From: Rhodospirillaceae bacterium
GTDB lineage: Bacteria; Pseudomonadota; Alphaproteobacteria; GCA-2731375
Assembly: GCA_018701215.1 (NCBI GenBank)
Contig: JABIWH010000060.1
Coordinates: 124,001-188,000 of the forward strand
Reading direction: 5' to 3'
Length of the DNA stretch: 64,000 nt
Shown here piece by piece: positions 17,188-25,896 of this stretch; position 1 is the stretch's first letter; the number at the start of each line of letters is the position of its first letter. A program made the position numbers and the translations under genes. The notes under the pieces are model-generated. The model saw only the letters and a program-made list of their open reading frames with translations. It had not been told where the DNA came from and searched no databases.

Positions 17188-18618
17188 CTAATCGGGTACG
17201 CGGTCAAACCAGGGGGCGGCGGCTTCCAGTTGGGCGGCCAGACGGAACAGGGTCGCCTCATCACCAAAGGGCGCGCCAAAATGGATGCCCACGGGCAGGC
17301 CGCCGGCGCTCATATGCAGGGGCACGGTCATGGCCGGGCAACCGGAGGTATTGTAGAACGGGGTAATGGCGATTTCTTCCTCGAACAGCGCCTGGCAATA
17401 ATGATCCAGGTCGTTGTCCTGCATGCTGATCGTACCGAGGGGTAGGGGCGGATGACGCAGGGTTGATGACAGGATCAGGTCATGGTTCTGAAAAAATGCG
17501 GCTAGCTGCCGGCTGCTTTGATGCAGGGTCATGACGGCGGCGGCATAGTCGCCGGCACTTGATTTGGCGCCCTCCTCGGCAAAGGCCCAGGTGATGGCCT
17601 CCACATCCTGGCCGCTGGGCTCCCGCCCCAGGGCTTCGCAACGCAGGCGCACGGCGGTCCGGACATTGCCGGCGATCACCGTGCGGGAAGCCTGGACCAA
17701 GGCACCGACGTCCAGTTTCGGCTGGGCCGGCTCCACATGATGGCCCAGGTCGGCGCACAGCTTGGCTGCGTTCTCCACGCCTTTGACGCACTCGGGGTCC
17801 AACGCCAGACCGTCAAAACCGTCGGTCATCACGGCAATTCGCAGCCGACCCGGAGCGGCGCCAACTTCCTCAGCAAAGGGCCGGGCGGGGGCGGGGGCGG
17901 CGTATGGATCGCCGGGTGCCGGGCCGTGGGTGCAATCCATCATGCGGGCGGAATCCCGCACCGAGCGGCTGACCACATGGCCCGTGGACATGCCGCTCCA
18001 ACCTTCGCCCACGTCGGGACCGGCGGGGTTGCGGCCGCGGGTCGGTTTGACACCGAACAGGCCGCAATTGGCCGCCGGGATGCGGATCGAGCCGCCGCCG
18101 TCGGTGGCGTGCGCCATGGGCAGAATGCCGGCGATGACCGCCGCCGCCGAGCCCCCCGACGACCCGCCCGCCGAATGGGCCGCGTTCCACGGGTTCGGCG
18201 TGGCGCCGTGCAAGGCTGGCTCGGTCGTCGCGTTCAGGCCCATTTCCGGCGTATTGGTGCGCCCCATGATAACCAGACCGGCGGCCTTGCAGCGCTCTGT
18301 ATAGGTGGCGTCATGGTCGGGCACGAAATCGACCCACAGGCGGCTGCCAAAGGTACAGGGCTGCCCGGCATCAAAGGCGCCCAAATCCTTCAACAGATAG
18401 GGCACATTCTTGAAGGGGCCGTCGGGCGCTGTACCCGCGGCGATGGTCTGGCGGGCCTGATCGAACTGTTGATGGACAATGGCGTTGATGGCCGGGTTCA
18501 CCGCCTCGGCCCGGGCAATGGCGGTTTCCAGCACCTCGCCCGCCGCCAACTCGCCCTTGGCGATGGCCTCGGCCAGGGCCGTGGCATCCATCTTTCGATA
18601 TTCCGCGAACGTCAGCAT
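17188..18618 (-). CDS. Amidase (amidase-signature family)
   Basis: 476 residues. The Ser-cisSer-Lys triad can be placed: lysine in PYLLKDLG near residue 76, and the glycine/serine-rich HSAGGSSGGSAAAV near 148-161. Hydrolyses an amide (indoleacetamide, nicotinamide or aryl-amide type; substrate unknown). 48 nt upstream of gpsA on the same strand, so possibly a separate unit. It may act with the amidohydrolase at 12464 in nitrogen release, which is speculative. Confidence 0.92.
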   Translation of the reverse strand: MLTFAEYRKMDATALAEAIAKGELAAGEVLETAIARAEAVNPAINAIVHQQFDQARQTIAAGTAPDGPFKNVPYLLKDLGAFDAGQPCTFGSRLWVDFVPDHDATYTERCKAAGLVIMGRTNTPEMGLNATTEPALHGATPNPWNAAHSAGGSSGGSAAAVIAGILPMAHATDGGGSIRIPAANCGLFGVKPTRGRNPAGPDVGEGWSGMSTGHVVSRSVRDSARMMDCTHGPAPGDPYAAPAPARPFAEEVGAAPGRLRIAVMTDGFDGLALDPECVKGVENAAKLCADLGHHVEPAQPKLDVGALVQASRTVIAGNVRTAVRLRCEALGREPSGQDVEAITWAFAEEGAKSSAGDYAAAVMTLHQSSRQLAAFFQNHDLILSSTLRHPPLPLGTISMQDNDLDHYCQALFEEEIAITPFYNTSGCPAMTVPLHMSAGGLPVGIHFGAPFGDEATLFRLAAQLEAAAPWFDRVPD

Positions 18619-18660
18619 GATTTGCTCCCCCCGAATTCAGTTAGGCTGATTTCCGCTAGC

Positions 18661-19878
18661 TTAGGCGCTGAGCGGCGTTCGCGCCAGCTGTGGTTGCTCG
18701 CCGATATAGCGGGCCCGGGGGCGGATCAATTCGGGCCGGAGATATTGTTCCTGGGCATGGGCGATCCAGCCGGCGCAGCGGCCAATGGCGAAAATACCCA
18801 TGGGCGCCATGGCGGGCAGACCCAGGCTGCGTTGCAGCATGACCAGGGAAAAATCAACGTTGGGCCAAAGACCGGTATTGGCGGTGGCGGCGGCCGCCAG
18901 TTCCTCGGCCATGGCGAGGCCCTTGTTACTGCCCAGGGCGGTGGCGAGGAGGCGGCGCAGCAGCCGGCAGCGCGGGTCGCCTTCGGGATACAATGGGTGA
19001 CCAAAGCCGGGCAACCGTTCGCCCCGGCGCAAGCGGGCGGCGACCACCGCCAGCGGGCTTTCGGCATGCACAACCTCATCAAACAGGGCCGCGACGCGGG
19101 CGGTTTGGCCACCGTGGCGCGGCCCCTGCAGGGCGGACAGCCCCGCCATCACCGCGCCATAGGGCGTGGCGCGGGTCGAGGCAACGCAGCGTACGGTGAA
19201 GGTGGACGCATTCAGTTCGTGATCGGCACAAAGCACCAGGGCGGCCCGGATCAGCTTCGCGGCAGTGCTGTCGCCGCCCCAATGGGCGCTCAATTGTGCA
19301 TGGATCGGCTCTATCGAGGGTTTCTTACCGGTAAAGCCGGCGCACAGCAGGCGCAACAGATCGGCGCCTGTTCTGGCCACGTTTCCGGCCTCGAGGCTAT
19401 AGGCCCGCAAATCCTGGGCCGCGGCCGAGGGCAATAGCGCCTGACAGCGGGCGATACCGCTCAGAGGCGAAGAAAACGCGCCGATGTCCGGCGCGCCGCC
19501 GGCAAAAGGGTCTGTTTCATCGCATTGCCATAGCAGACCCGCGACACTTTCCAGGCTGGAGCCCCGCGCCAACTCCGTGGCGTCCCGGCCGCGGTAGTAC
19601 AGTTCCCCATCGGCGATCAGGGTAATGGCCGAATCCAGGATCGGCGTGCCATGGGTCAGGGCGGTGGCGGCAATTGTCTCGGATCCGGATTTTGTCCCAA
19701 ATTCAGCAGTTTTCCGCGCCCTGATGGCACGCACGTCGTCGGCCCGATAGAGCCGGCTGCGGCTGCCTTCCACCGGTTCCGAGCGGATCATGCCTCGGCT
19801 GACGTAGGCGTACAAGGTCGCCCGCGAGACATTCAATTCCGCCGCTGCTTCACGGGCGTTGAGATATGGTTTGGCCAT
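18661..19878 (-). CDS. Citrate synthase family protein with N-terminal HTH domain
   Basis: 405 residues from ATG 19878, chosen because MAKPYLNAREAAAELNVS is the natural start of a MerR/excisionase-type helix-turn-helix (residues 6-30). A longer frame to 19962 adds an unrelated hydrophobic stretch. Residues about 75-405 form a citrate synthase fold with the three catalytic residues visible: H220 (DHELNASTF), H294 (GFGHPLYPEGDPR) and D342 (NVDF). It may be an active (methyl)citrate synthase that also binds DNA, or a regulator sensing oxaloacetate or acyl-CoA. Divergent from a second citrate synthase. Confidence 0.88.
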   Translation of the reverse strand: MAKPYLNAREAAAELNVSRATLYAYVSRGMIRSEPVEGSRSRLYRADDVRAIRARKTAEFGTKSGSETIAATALTHGTPILDSAITLIADGELYYRGRDATELARGSSLESVAGLLWQCDETDPFAGGAPDIGAFSSPLSGIARCQALLPSAAAQDLRAYSLEAGNVARTGADLLRLLCAGFTGKKPSIEPIHAQLSAHWGGDSTAAKLIRAALVLCADHELNASTFTVRCVASTRATPYGAVMAGLSALQGPRHGGQTARVAALFDEVVHAESPLAVVAARLRRGERLPGFGHPLYPEGDPRCRLLRRLLATALGSNKGLAMAEELAAAATANTGLWPNVDFSLVMLQRSLGLPAMAPMGIFAIGRCAGWIAHAQEQYLRPELIRPRARYIGEQPQLARTPLSA

Positions 19879-19980
19879 TGTATTCGATAGTTGATTGTAT
19901 GAATCAATATTGACGATATAGACAAAGATAGCAGATACAGCGCTGACGGCAAGAGAAACCAATGACTAGGAGATATGCTC
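19879..19980. promoter_or_regulatory. Divergent promoter between two citrate synthase genes, with inverted repeat
   Basis: AT-rich 102-bp region. TTGATT-GTATG-AATCAA (19891-19907) is a perfect 6-bp inverted repeat just upstream of the HTH-citrate synthase start, with related elements TATCG and CAATATTGA nearby. A plausible operator for the HTH protein acting on its own gene and the divergent gene. Promoter boxes are not assigned. Confidence 0.5.
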
Positions 19981-21072
19981 ATGGATACGGGTCTGGATGG
20001 CGTTGTGGCGGCGGTGACGAAGTTGAGTCAGGTGGATGGCGGGGCGGGCCGCCTGATCGTGCGGGGTCACGATATCGAAGAACTGGCCGCGGACTACGAT
20101 TTCGCCGACATGGCGGCGCTGTTGTGGGACGGCTTGGCGCCGGGGCAACAAGATAGCGCCGCCATTCGCCAGGATTTGGGCCAGGCGCGGTCGCGGGTGG
20201 CGGCGATGCTGCCGGTTTTGTTGCCCGCTGCCCGAGACCTCAGCGCCATCGAAGGCCTGCGGGCGGGCCTGGCCATGTTGGGCGACGATACCTCGGATCA
20301 CCTGTTGCTGTGCGCCGCCGTGCCTGTGTTCACCGCCGCCCTGTGGCGGCAAAGCCAGGGCGAGGCGCCCGTTGCCCCGGATCCCGCCAGAGGCCAGGCG
20401 GAGGATTTCCTGACAATGCTGACCGGCGGACCGGTGGATCAGGCGGCGGCGCGGGCCTTGGAGACTTATTTGGTGACCGTGGCGGATCATGGCCTCAATG
20501 CCTCAACCTTCACGGCCAGGGTCGTGGCCTCGACCAGGGCGGGGATCGTCTCCTCGGTGGTGGCGGCATTGTGCGCCCTGAAAGGTCCCCTGCATGGCGG
20601 CGCGCCGGGCCCGGTGCTGGATATGCTGGATGAAATCGGCGATTTGGATGGTGTCGAACCCTGGTTGCAGCGGCAATTCGCCGCCGGCGAGCGGTTAATG
20701 GGCTTTGGCCACCGAGTTTATCGTACCCGCGACCCCCGTGCCGATGTCCTCAAAGCCGTGGTCGCCAATCTGCGCGGCGGCGCCAACCGCATCGCCCTGG
20801 CAGAAGCGGTGGAGCGGGCCATCCTGGCGCAATTGGCCGTGCGCTATCCCGACCGGCGCCTGGATACCAACGTGGAGTTCTATACCGCCCTGGCCCTGGA
20901 AGCCGCCGGCCTGCCGCGCGAACTGTTCACCTTGGCCTTCGCCATGGGCCGGGTCCTGGGTTGGACCGCGCATATATTCGAGCAGGAGCAAACCGGCCGC
21001 ATCATCCGTCCCGCCTCGCGCTATACCGGGCCCGTGCCCAAGGGGGAGACGCTGGTGGCGATTGCCGGATAA
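19981..21072 (+). CDS. Citrate synthase family protein
   Basis: 363 residues from ATG 19981, which has AGGAG at a good 8-nt distance; ATG 19975 is only 2 nt from it. It lacks an HTH domain. H170 (DHGLNASTF) and H244 (GFGHRVYRTRDPR) match the catalytic histidines, but the catalytic aspartate is glutamate (E299 in NVEF). The C-terminus has IIRPASRYTGP, the arginine-bearing end of the family. Likely a condensing enzyme for acetyl- or propionyl-CoA with oxaloacetate; the Asp to Glu change also occurs in some actinobacterial citrate synthase-like proteins as I recall. Paired with the divergent HTH version. Confidence 0.88.
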   Translation: MDTGLDGVVAAVTKLSQVDGGAGRLIVRGHDIEELAADYDFADMAALLWDGLAPGQQDSAAIRQDLGQARSRVAAMLPVLLPAARDLSAIEGLRAGLAMLGDDTSDHLLLCAAVPVFTAALWRQSQGEAPVAPDPARGQAEDFLTMLTGGPVDQAAARALETYLVTVADHGLNASTFTARVVASTRAGIVSSVVAALCALKGPLHGGAPGPVLDMLDEIGDLDGVEPWLQRQFAAGERLMGFGHRVYRTRDPRADVLKAVVANLRGGANRIALAEAVERAILAQLAVRYPDRRLDTNVEFYTALALEAAGLPRELFTLAFAMGRVLGWTAHIFEQEQTGRIIRPASRYTGPVPKGETLVAIAG

Positions 21073-21121
21073 GAGGCCGAATTGGGCTAACGAGTAACCA
21101 TCATCACAGCCGGGACAAAAG

Positions 21122-21169
21122 CTTTCGTGTTGAGGTAAGCTGCAGGATCGAATTATCTCAACGCGAAAG
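21122..21169 (+). promoter_or_regulatory. Long hairpin or inverted repeat just upstream of asmA
   Basis: CTTTCGTGTTGAG (21122-21134) and CTCAACGCGAAAG (21157-21169) pair over 13 positions with one T-G wobble, enclosing a 22-nt loop and ending 9 nt before the GTG start. It could be a DNA operator or an mRNA structure controlling translation. No T-run follows, so it is not an intrinsic terminator of the citrate synthase gene. Confidence 0.5.
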
Positions 21170-21178
21170 GCTGGGCGG

Positions 21179-23215
21179 GTGAAAATAGGCAAAGTTATCG
21201 GCATAATCGTTGCCGTTCTGGTGGTTATCATCGGCGGTGGGGCGGCCTATTTGGCCAGTTTGGATGTTGACGAATACCGCTCCGGCATCGCCCAGGCCGC
21301 CCAGGACGCCACCGGGCGGGTTCTGAAGCTGGAAGGGCCCTTGTCCCTGGCGGTGTCCCTGACGCCGACGGTTTCGGGCGAAGGCATCAGCCTGGCCAAC
21401 GCCCCCTGGGGCAGCCGGCCGCAGATGATGACCTTGCGCCGCTTCGAGGTGCAGCTGCAATTGCTGCCACTGCTGTTCGGCGATGTGCAGGTAAACCGGC
21501 TGATCCTGATTGAACCTGACATTCTGCTGGAAACCGATGCCAAGGGTGTCGGTAACTGGGTGTTCGAGACGGCGGGCAAGAAAGAGGCGGCGGCGGACAG
21601 CGGCGGCGCGGCTGCCATACCCCATATTGGCCGATTGCAGATCGAAAAGGGCATTTTGACCTATCGTGATGGCGTCAAAGGAGAAACCACCCAGATCAAA
21701 TTGACATCTGTTGAAGCCACTGCGGAGTCTACCTCCGACCCCTTGCAGTTGAGTATTCAAGCTGCTTTTAACGAAATGGCGCTAAAGCTGAATGGTTCCG
21801 TTGGGCCATTGAAGAATGCATTCGACCCTGACGAACTGCTGCAAATTGATCTGACCGCCGAAGGTCTTGGCCTGACCGCCAAGATCAAGGGTACGGCCAA
21901 GGCCGCGGCGGGTTCTCTGGATGCCCGCGTGGAGGTATCGGCCGCCGATCTGTCCGGTTTACGGCCCCTGGCAGGGGATGCGGTGCCGGCCAAGGTGCCA
22001 TTGAATTTAAGTCTTCAAGCCAAGGCGGCTGGCGACAAGGCCAGTCTGTCTGATCTAAAGCTGACTTTGGGGAACAGCGATCTGGCCGGTAGTGTCAGCA
22101 TTGATAGCGGCGGCGCAGTGCCGAAGCTGACGGTCGACTTGTCGGGCAAGAAGCTTGATCTGGCTCAATTGCAACCGCCCGCCAAGGATGGCGCTGCTGC
22201 CAAGGCAGGGTCGGCGAAAAAATCAGCCCGGCCCGGCAAGGTTCTGCCGGCCGACCCCCTGCCGTTTGCAGGCTTGAAGGCCATCGAGGCGGATGTGAAG
22301 CTGGCCTTTGCCGAAGTCGTAACGCCGGAAATCAAGCTGCAAAATGTCTCCGCCGTAGCGGCGTTGTCGAACGGCAAATTGACCCTGAAACCCATGGGCC
22401 TGACCGTGGCGGGCAGTGCCGTGACGCTGTCGGCGCTGGTTGATGCGGGGCGCAAGATCCCCGCCGTGGCGTTTGAAATGACGGCCCCGAAACTGGACGT
22501 TGGCCGTTTGTTGAACGAAAGCAAGACCACGGATCTGGTCCAGGGCATGGGCAAGCTGTCGATCAAACTGTCCGGTCAAGGCAAGTCCGTGGCCGCCATC
22601 GCCGGCAGCCTGAACGGCGGCACCTCCCTGTTGATGAACGAGGGCAAGGTGAAGACGGAGGCTTTCGATGCCGCCATCGGCGGTCTGTCCGCGATCATGG
22701 GCATGATGTCGTCGGAGAAATCGGAATGGACGGTGCTGAACTGCGTCGCCTCCCGCTTCGATATCAAGAAGGGCATCGCCACGTCAAAGATCCTGCTGGC
22801 CGATACGGAATATTCCACCATCGTGGGCGAAGGCAGCATGGATCTGGGTAGGGAGGCCCTGGCCATGAAGGTCTCGCCCCAGTCCAAGTCGGCGACCTTG
22901 AATGTCGCCGTGCCGATCAAGATCGGCGGCACCTTCGCCGAACCGACATTCCGCCCGGACGAGCTGGCCACGGCGCGGCGCCTGGGCGGCCTGTTGGGCG
23001 CAACGCTGTTTCCGCCCGCCGCCTTGCTGGCGCTGGGTGATCTGGGGACGGATGATGACCACCCCTGTCTGAAGCTGGCCAAGGGTGGCGGCGCCAAGAA
23101 ACCGGCGGCAAAAACAGCAGAGCAACCGGCAACCGGCACTGCCGAGGGGGCCGTCAAAGCCCCGCTGGATGCCTTGAAAAAAGGCCTGGGCAGTCTGTTC
23201 GGCAAGAAGAAATAG
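21179..23215 (+). CDS. AsmA family protein
   Basis: 678 residues from GTG 21179. A single N-terminal membrane anchor (IGIIVAVLVVIIGGGAAYLA) is followed by the AsmA start pattern ATGRVLKLEGPLSLAVSLTPTV, then long repetitive beta-rich segments and a lysine-rich C-terminus. AsmA-type proteins are inner-membrane anchored, span the periplasm, and are implicated in lipid transport to the outer membrane. Low-complexity alanine/lysine linker near residues 330-350. No obvious partner gene adjacent. Confidence 0.9.
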   Translation: MKIGKVIGIIVAVLVVIIGGGAAYLASLDVDEYRSGIAQAAQDATGRVLKLEGPLSLAVSLTPTVSGEGISLANAPWGSRPQMMTLRRFEVQLQLLPLLFGDVQVNRLILIEPDILLETDAKGVGNWVFETAGKKEAAADSGGAAAIPHIGRLQIEKGILTYRDGVKGETTQIKLTSVEATAESTSDPLQLSIQAAFNEMALKLNGSVGPLKNAFDPDELLQIDLTAEGLGLTAKIKGTAKAAAGSLDARVEVSAADLSGLRPLAGDAVPAKVPLNLSLQAKAAGDKASLSDLKLTLGNSDLAGSVSIDSGGAVPKLTVDLSGKKLDLAQLQPPAKDGAAAKAGSAKKSARPGKVLPADPLPFAGLKAIEADVKLAFAEVVTPEIKLQNVSAVAALSNGKLTLKPMGLTVAGSAVTLSALVDAGRKIPAVAFEMTAPKLDVGRLLNESKTTDLVQGMGKLSIKLSGQGKSVAAIAGSLNGGTSLLMNEGKVKTEAFDAAIGGLSAIMGMMSSEKSEWTVLNCVASRFDIKKGIATSKILLADTEYSTIVGEGSMDLGREALAMKVSPQSKSATLNVAVPIKIGGTFAEPTFRPDELATARRLGGLLGATLFPPAALLALGDLGTDDDHPCLKLAKGGGAKKPAAKTAEQPATGTAEGAVKAPLDALKKGLGSLFGKKK

Positions 23216-23228
23216 GGCAAGCCGCCGC

Positions 23229-24008
23229 ATGAGTGGAGATATCCTGACCCAGCGATCCGGCGATATCGCGACCGTGACCTTGTCCGCGCCGGACCGCCTG
23301 AACGCCATGAACCTGGATATGTGGCGGGGCATCGCCGACGCCTTTACGGCGCTGGATGGCGATGCTGATCTGCGTTGCATCATCCTGCGCGGGGCCGGCG
23401 AAAAGGCCTTTGCCGCCGGTGCCGACATCGCCGAATTCGCCACCGAACGTTTCGACCGGGACAGCGCCCGGACCTATGGCGCCGTCATGGCCGCCGCCCT
23501 GGAGGCCATCCAGCAATGCCGCCATCCCGTGGTCGCCATGGTCCATGGTGCCTGCGTCGGTGGCGGTCTGGAGCTGGCCTGTTGTTGCGATATGCGTATC
23601 TGCGGCGAAAACAGCCGCTTTGGCGTGCCGGTGAAAAACCTTGGCCTGGTGGTGGCCCTGAACGAGATGCAGGCGGTGGCGGCAGTGGTTGGCCGCGCCA
23701 ATGCCTTGGAGATCGTTTTGGAGGGACGGGTTTTCGATGCCGCGACCGCCCAGGGCATGGGCCTGGTCAACCGCATCGTCGCCGATGACCAGGTAACAAC
23801 GGAGGCAGAGGCCACCGCCCGGCGTATCGCCCAAGGCGCGCCCCTGGTGGCGCGCTGGCATAAACAGTTTGCCCGCCGCCTGACCGATCCCCGGCCATTG
23901 ACCGAGGCCGATATCGAAGAAAGCTATGCCTGCTTTGATACCGAGGATTTTCAAACCGGCTACAAAGCCTTCCTGAACAAGGATAAGCCGGAATTCGAGG
24001 GGCGTTAA
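23229..24008 (+). CDS. Enoyl-CoA hydratase/isomerase family protein
   Basis: 259 residues of the crotonase fold: AGEKAFAAGADIAEFA forms the first oxyanion strand and MVHGACVGGGLELACCCDM the second. The first hydratase glutamate is present (GGGLE), but the second, normally in FGxPE, is replaced (FGVPVKN), so the reaction may be isomerase- or hydrolase-like rather than simple hydration. Followed by a CoA transferase, suggesting a CoA-ester pathway. It might supply the BadK step missing from the 31797-37371 cluster, but the lost glutamate argues against that. Confidence 0.88.
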   Translation: MSGDILTQRSGDIATVTLSAPDRLNAMNLDMWRGIADAFTALDGDADLRCIILRGAGEKAFAAGADIAEFATERFDRDSARTYGAVMAAALEAIQQCRHPVVAMVHGACVGGGLELACCCDMRICGENSRFGVPVKNLGLVVALNEMQAVAAVVGRANALEIVLEGRVFDAATAQGMGLVNRIVADDQVTTEAEATARRIAQGAPLVARWHKQFARRLTDPRPLTEADIEESYACFDTEDFQTGYKAFLNKDKPEFEGR

Positions 24009-24051
24009 AATTTCCCTGATTTAGGTGCATATTGATGGCCTTGCGAATTGC

Positions 24052-24080
24052 CGTCACGGCCTTGAATGTTTACCGTGACG
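24052..24080 (+). promoter_or_regulatory. 8-bp inverted repeat upstream of the CoA transferase
   Basis: CGTCACGG (24052-24059) and CCGTGACG (24073-24080) are perfect arms around a 13-nt spacer, 33 nt before the ATG at 24114. Candidate operator or leader hairpin. No T-run follows. Confidence 0.4.
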
Positions 24081-24113
24081 CCAGTTTGATACGACGAGTT
24101 GTGGAGACAAGGT

Positions 24114-25307
24114 ATGAGCGGAGATGATGGCCTGCCCTATGATGGCTTGAAGGTCCTGGATATATCGCAAGGCGTCGCCGGGCCCCATTGCGGCATGCTG
24201 CTGGCGCGCCATGGCGCCGACGTGGTCAAGCTGGAACCGCTGGCGGGAGACTGGGGCCGGCAGATCGGCAAAACCTATGGCGACAATTGCGCCTACGGCA
24301 TGGCCTTCAACCGGGGCAAGCGCAGCCTGGCGTTGGACCTTAAGAACCCGGAAGGTGCCGCCATCGCCCTGCGCCTGGCCAATGCCGCCGACGTGGTGAT
24401 CGAGAACAACCGCCCCGGCGTTACCGCGCGCCTGGGACTGGACTATGACACCGTGCGCCAGCAGAACCCGGAGGTGATTTATCTTTCCGTCACCGGTTTC
24501 GGGCAAACCGGCCCGAACGCCAATCTGCCGGCGACGGATTCCATCATGCAGGCGTTTTCCGGCCTGATGTCCTACAACAAGGATGACACCGGCCTGCCCC
24601 AGCGCATCAATCTACTGGCTATCGATGTGGTCACCGGCCTGTACGGTTTCCAGGCGGTGGCACCGGCGCTGTATCGGCGCGCCATCAAGGGCGGCGGCCG
24701 GCATATCAAGACCTCGTTGATGGAGGCCATCGGCGCCTTCCAGTCCGCCAAGATGATTGAGTTCGAGTTGGAAAAAGGCGTCACCGCGCCCCTGGGCGTG
24801 CCCGTCGCCATGTTCAAGGCCAAGGACGGCTACCTGACCATCAATGGCCGCCGCGACCCTCATTTTGTCGCCTTGTGTGAAATTCTCGGCCTGCCGGAAC
24901 TGCCCGGCAATCCAAGCTACGCCACGGCCATGGCGCGTATTGAGCACGAGGCTGAATTGATGCCGCTGCTGCGCCCGGCGGTCGAGGAGATGACGTTGGC
25001 CGCGCTGTCGGCGGCCTTGACCGAGGCGGATGTGTTGCATGGCCTGGTGCAGGATTTCGGCGACTATTTCCAATCCGAACATGTCCGCGCGGTGGAGGCC
25101 GTCCGCTGGATCGAACAATCCGGCGTCGGCACCATCCCCATGCCGGTGATCCCCGGCCTACCGCCACCCAGCGACGGTGACCCCATGGTCCACGCCCCCC
25201 ATCTTGGCGAACACAGCCGGGAAATTTTGTTGGAGCTCGGCCATTCCAACCAGGAAATCGACGCCTTCGCCGCGAACGGTGCCATTGGGCTGTTCGCGCG
25301 GCCTTAA
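24114..25307 (+). CDS. CaiB/BaiF (class III) CoA transferase
   Basis: 397 residues from ATG 24114 (preceded by ACAAGGT). The start GLKVLDISQGVAGPHCGMLL and FNRGKRSLALDLKNPEG are the family hallmarks; the aspartate in LLAIDVVTGLYG near residue 168 matches the catalytic aspartate that forms the acyl anhydride. It moves CoA between a donor acyl-CoA and a carboxylic acid acceptor, as in formyl-CoA or succinyl-CoA dependent activation. Substrates not inferable. Confidence 0.92.
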   Translation: MSGDDGLPYDGLKVLDISQGVAGPHCGMLLARHGADVVKLEPLAGDWGRQIGKTYGDNCAYGMAFNRGKRSLALDLKNPEGAAIALRLANAADVVIENNRPGVTARLGLDYDTVRQQNPEVIYLSVTGFGQTGPNANLPATDSIMQAFSGLMSYNKDDTGLPQRINLLAIDVVTGLYGFQAVAPALYRRAIKGGGRHIKTSLMEAIGAFQSAKMIEFELEKGVTAPLGVPVAMFKAKDGYLTINGRRDPHFVALCEILGLPELPGNPSYATAMARIEHEAELMPLLRPAVEEMTLAALSAALTEADVLHGLVQDFGDYFQSEHVRAVEAVRWIEQSGVGTIPMPVIPGLPPPSDGDPMVHAPHLGEHSREILLELGHSNQEIDAFAANGAIGLFARP

Positions 25308-25370
25308 CTGGTTGATGGATACAGCCGCGCGATCAGTATTGGCAAGAAATTCTAATTTGCAGGAAATAAA

Positions 25371-25808
25371 GTGAAAGAGACACCACAGAACCCCAATTTC
25401 AAAGAAGCAATCGAGCGCTTCGTGCTTGCAATGCCTATTGTTAAATTCATGGGAATGGAGTTCACCAAGATTGAGCACGGCAGCGTAGAAATCATGATTC
25501 CATATCGGGAAGAGCTTTCTTTTGCCCAAGGCTCCTTTCAAGCTGGTCCAATTGGTATGTTAATGGATATCGCTGCATGTAGTGCAATAGGGACAAAGCT
25601 TCCTCCGAATTGGATATTTTCAACGATTGATTTCACAACCAAAATGTTGGCTCCAGCAAATGGAACATCCTTTATTGCGCGTGGCTATGCAGTGTCATCA
25701 GGAAAAACGGTATCGGTTGGTAATGCGAGTGTGTTTGCAATCAAAGAGGATGAAGAGACGCTGTGCGCCACCGGTTTAGTTACGACTAGAAATTTTGAAG
25801 TTAAATAA
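25371..25808 (+). CDS. PaaI-family hotdog thioesterase, AT-rich
   Basis: 145 residues from GTG 25371, with AGGA 6 nt upstream. The hotdog start VKFMGMEFTKIEHGSVEIMIPYREE, the central QAGPIGMLMDIAACSA and the STIDFTTKML strand are typical of PaaI/YigI thioesterases, which hydrolyse acyl-CoA esters. Base use is clearly different from its neighbours, with many AT-ending codons, suggesting recent acquisition. A short repeated motif (25812-25838) follows the stop codon. Confidence 0.88.
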   Translation: MKETPQNPNFKEAIERFVLAMPIVKFMGMEFTKIEHGSVEIMIPYREELSFAQGSFQAGPIGMLMDIAACSAIGTKLPPNWIFSTIDFTTKMLAPANGTSFIARGYAVSSGKTVSVGNASVFAIKEDEETLCATGLVTTRNFEVK

Positions 25809-25811
25809 ATG

Positions 25812-25838
25812 AATCAAAGGGGCGGAAATCAAAGGGGC
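25812..25838. repeat. Short tandem repeat downstream of the AT-rich thioesterase
   Basis: AATCAAAGGGGC occurs at 25812-25823 and again at 25827-25838. Such AAAGGGG-CAGA type sequences resemble the flanks of REP-associated elements in proteobacteria, but no transposase or palindrome family is seen here. Confidence 0.45.
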
Positions 25839-25896
25839 CAGAGCAAATTGGGTCGAATTGTTCCCGAGCTTCTGCCCCCAGATTGGAGCCAGATCC

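Noticed and set aside
17737..19437. 566-codon plus-strand frame across the amidase and HTH-citrate synthase
   Set aside because: It runs across the end of one well-supported minus-strand gene and into another and has only low-complexity Gly/His-rich sequence.
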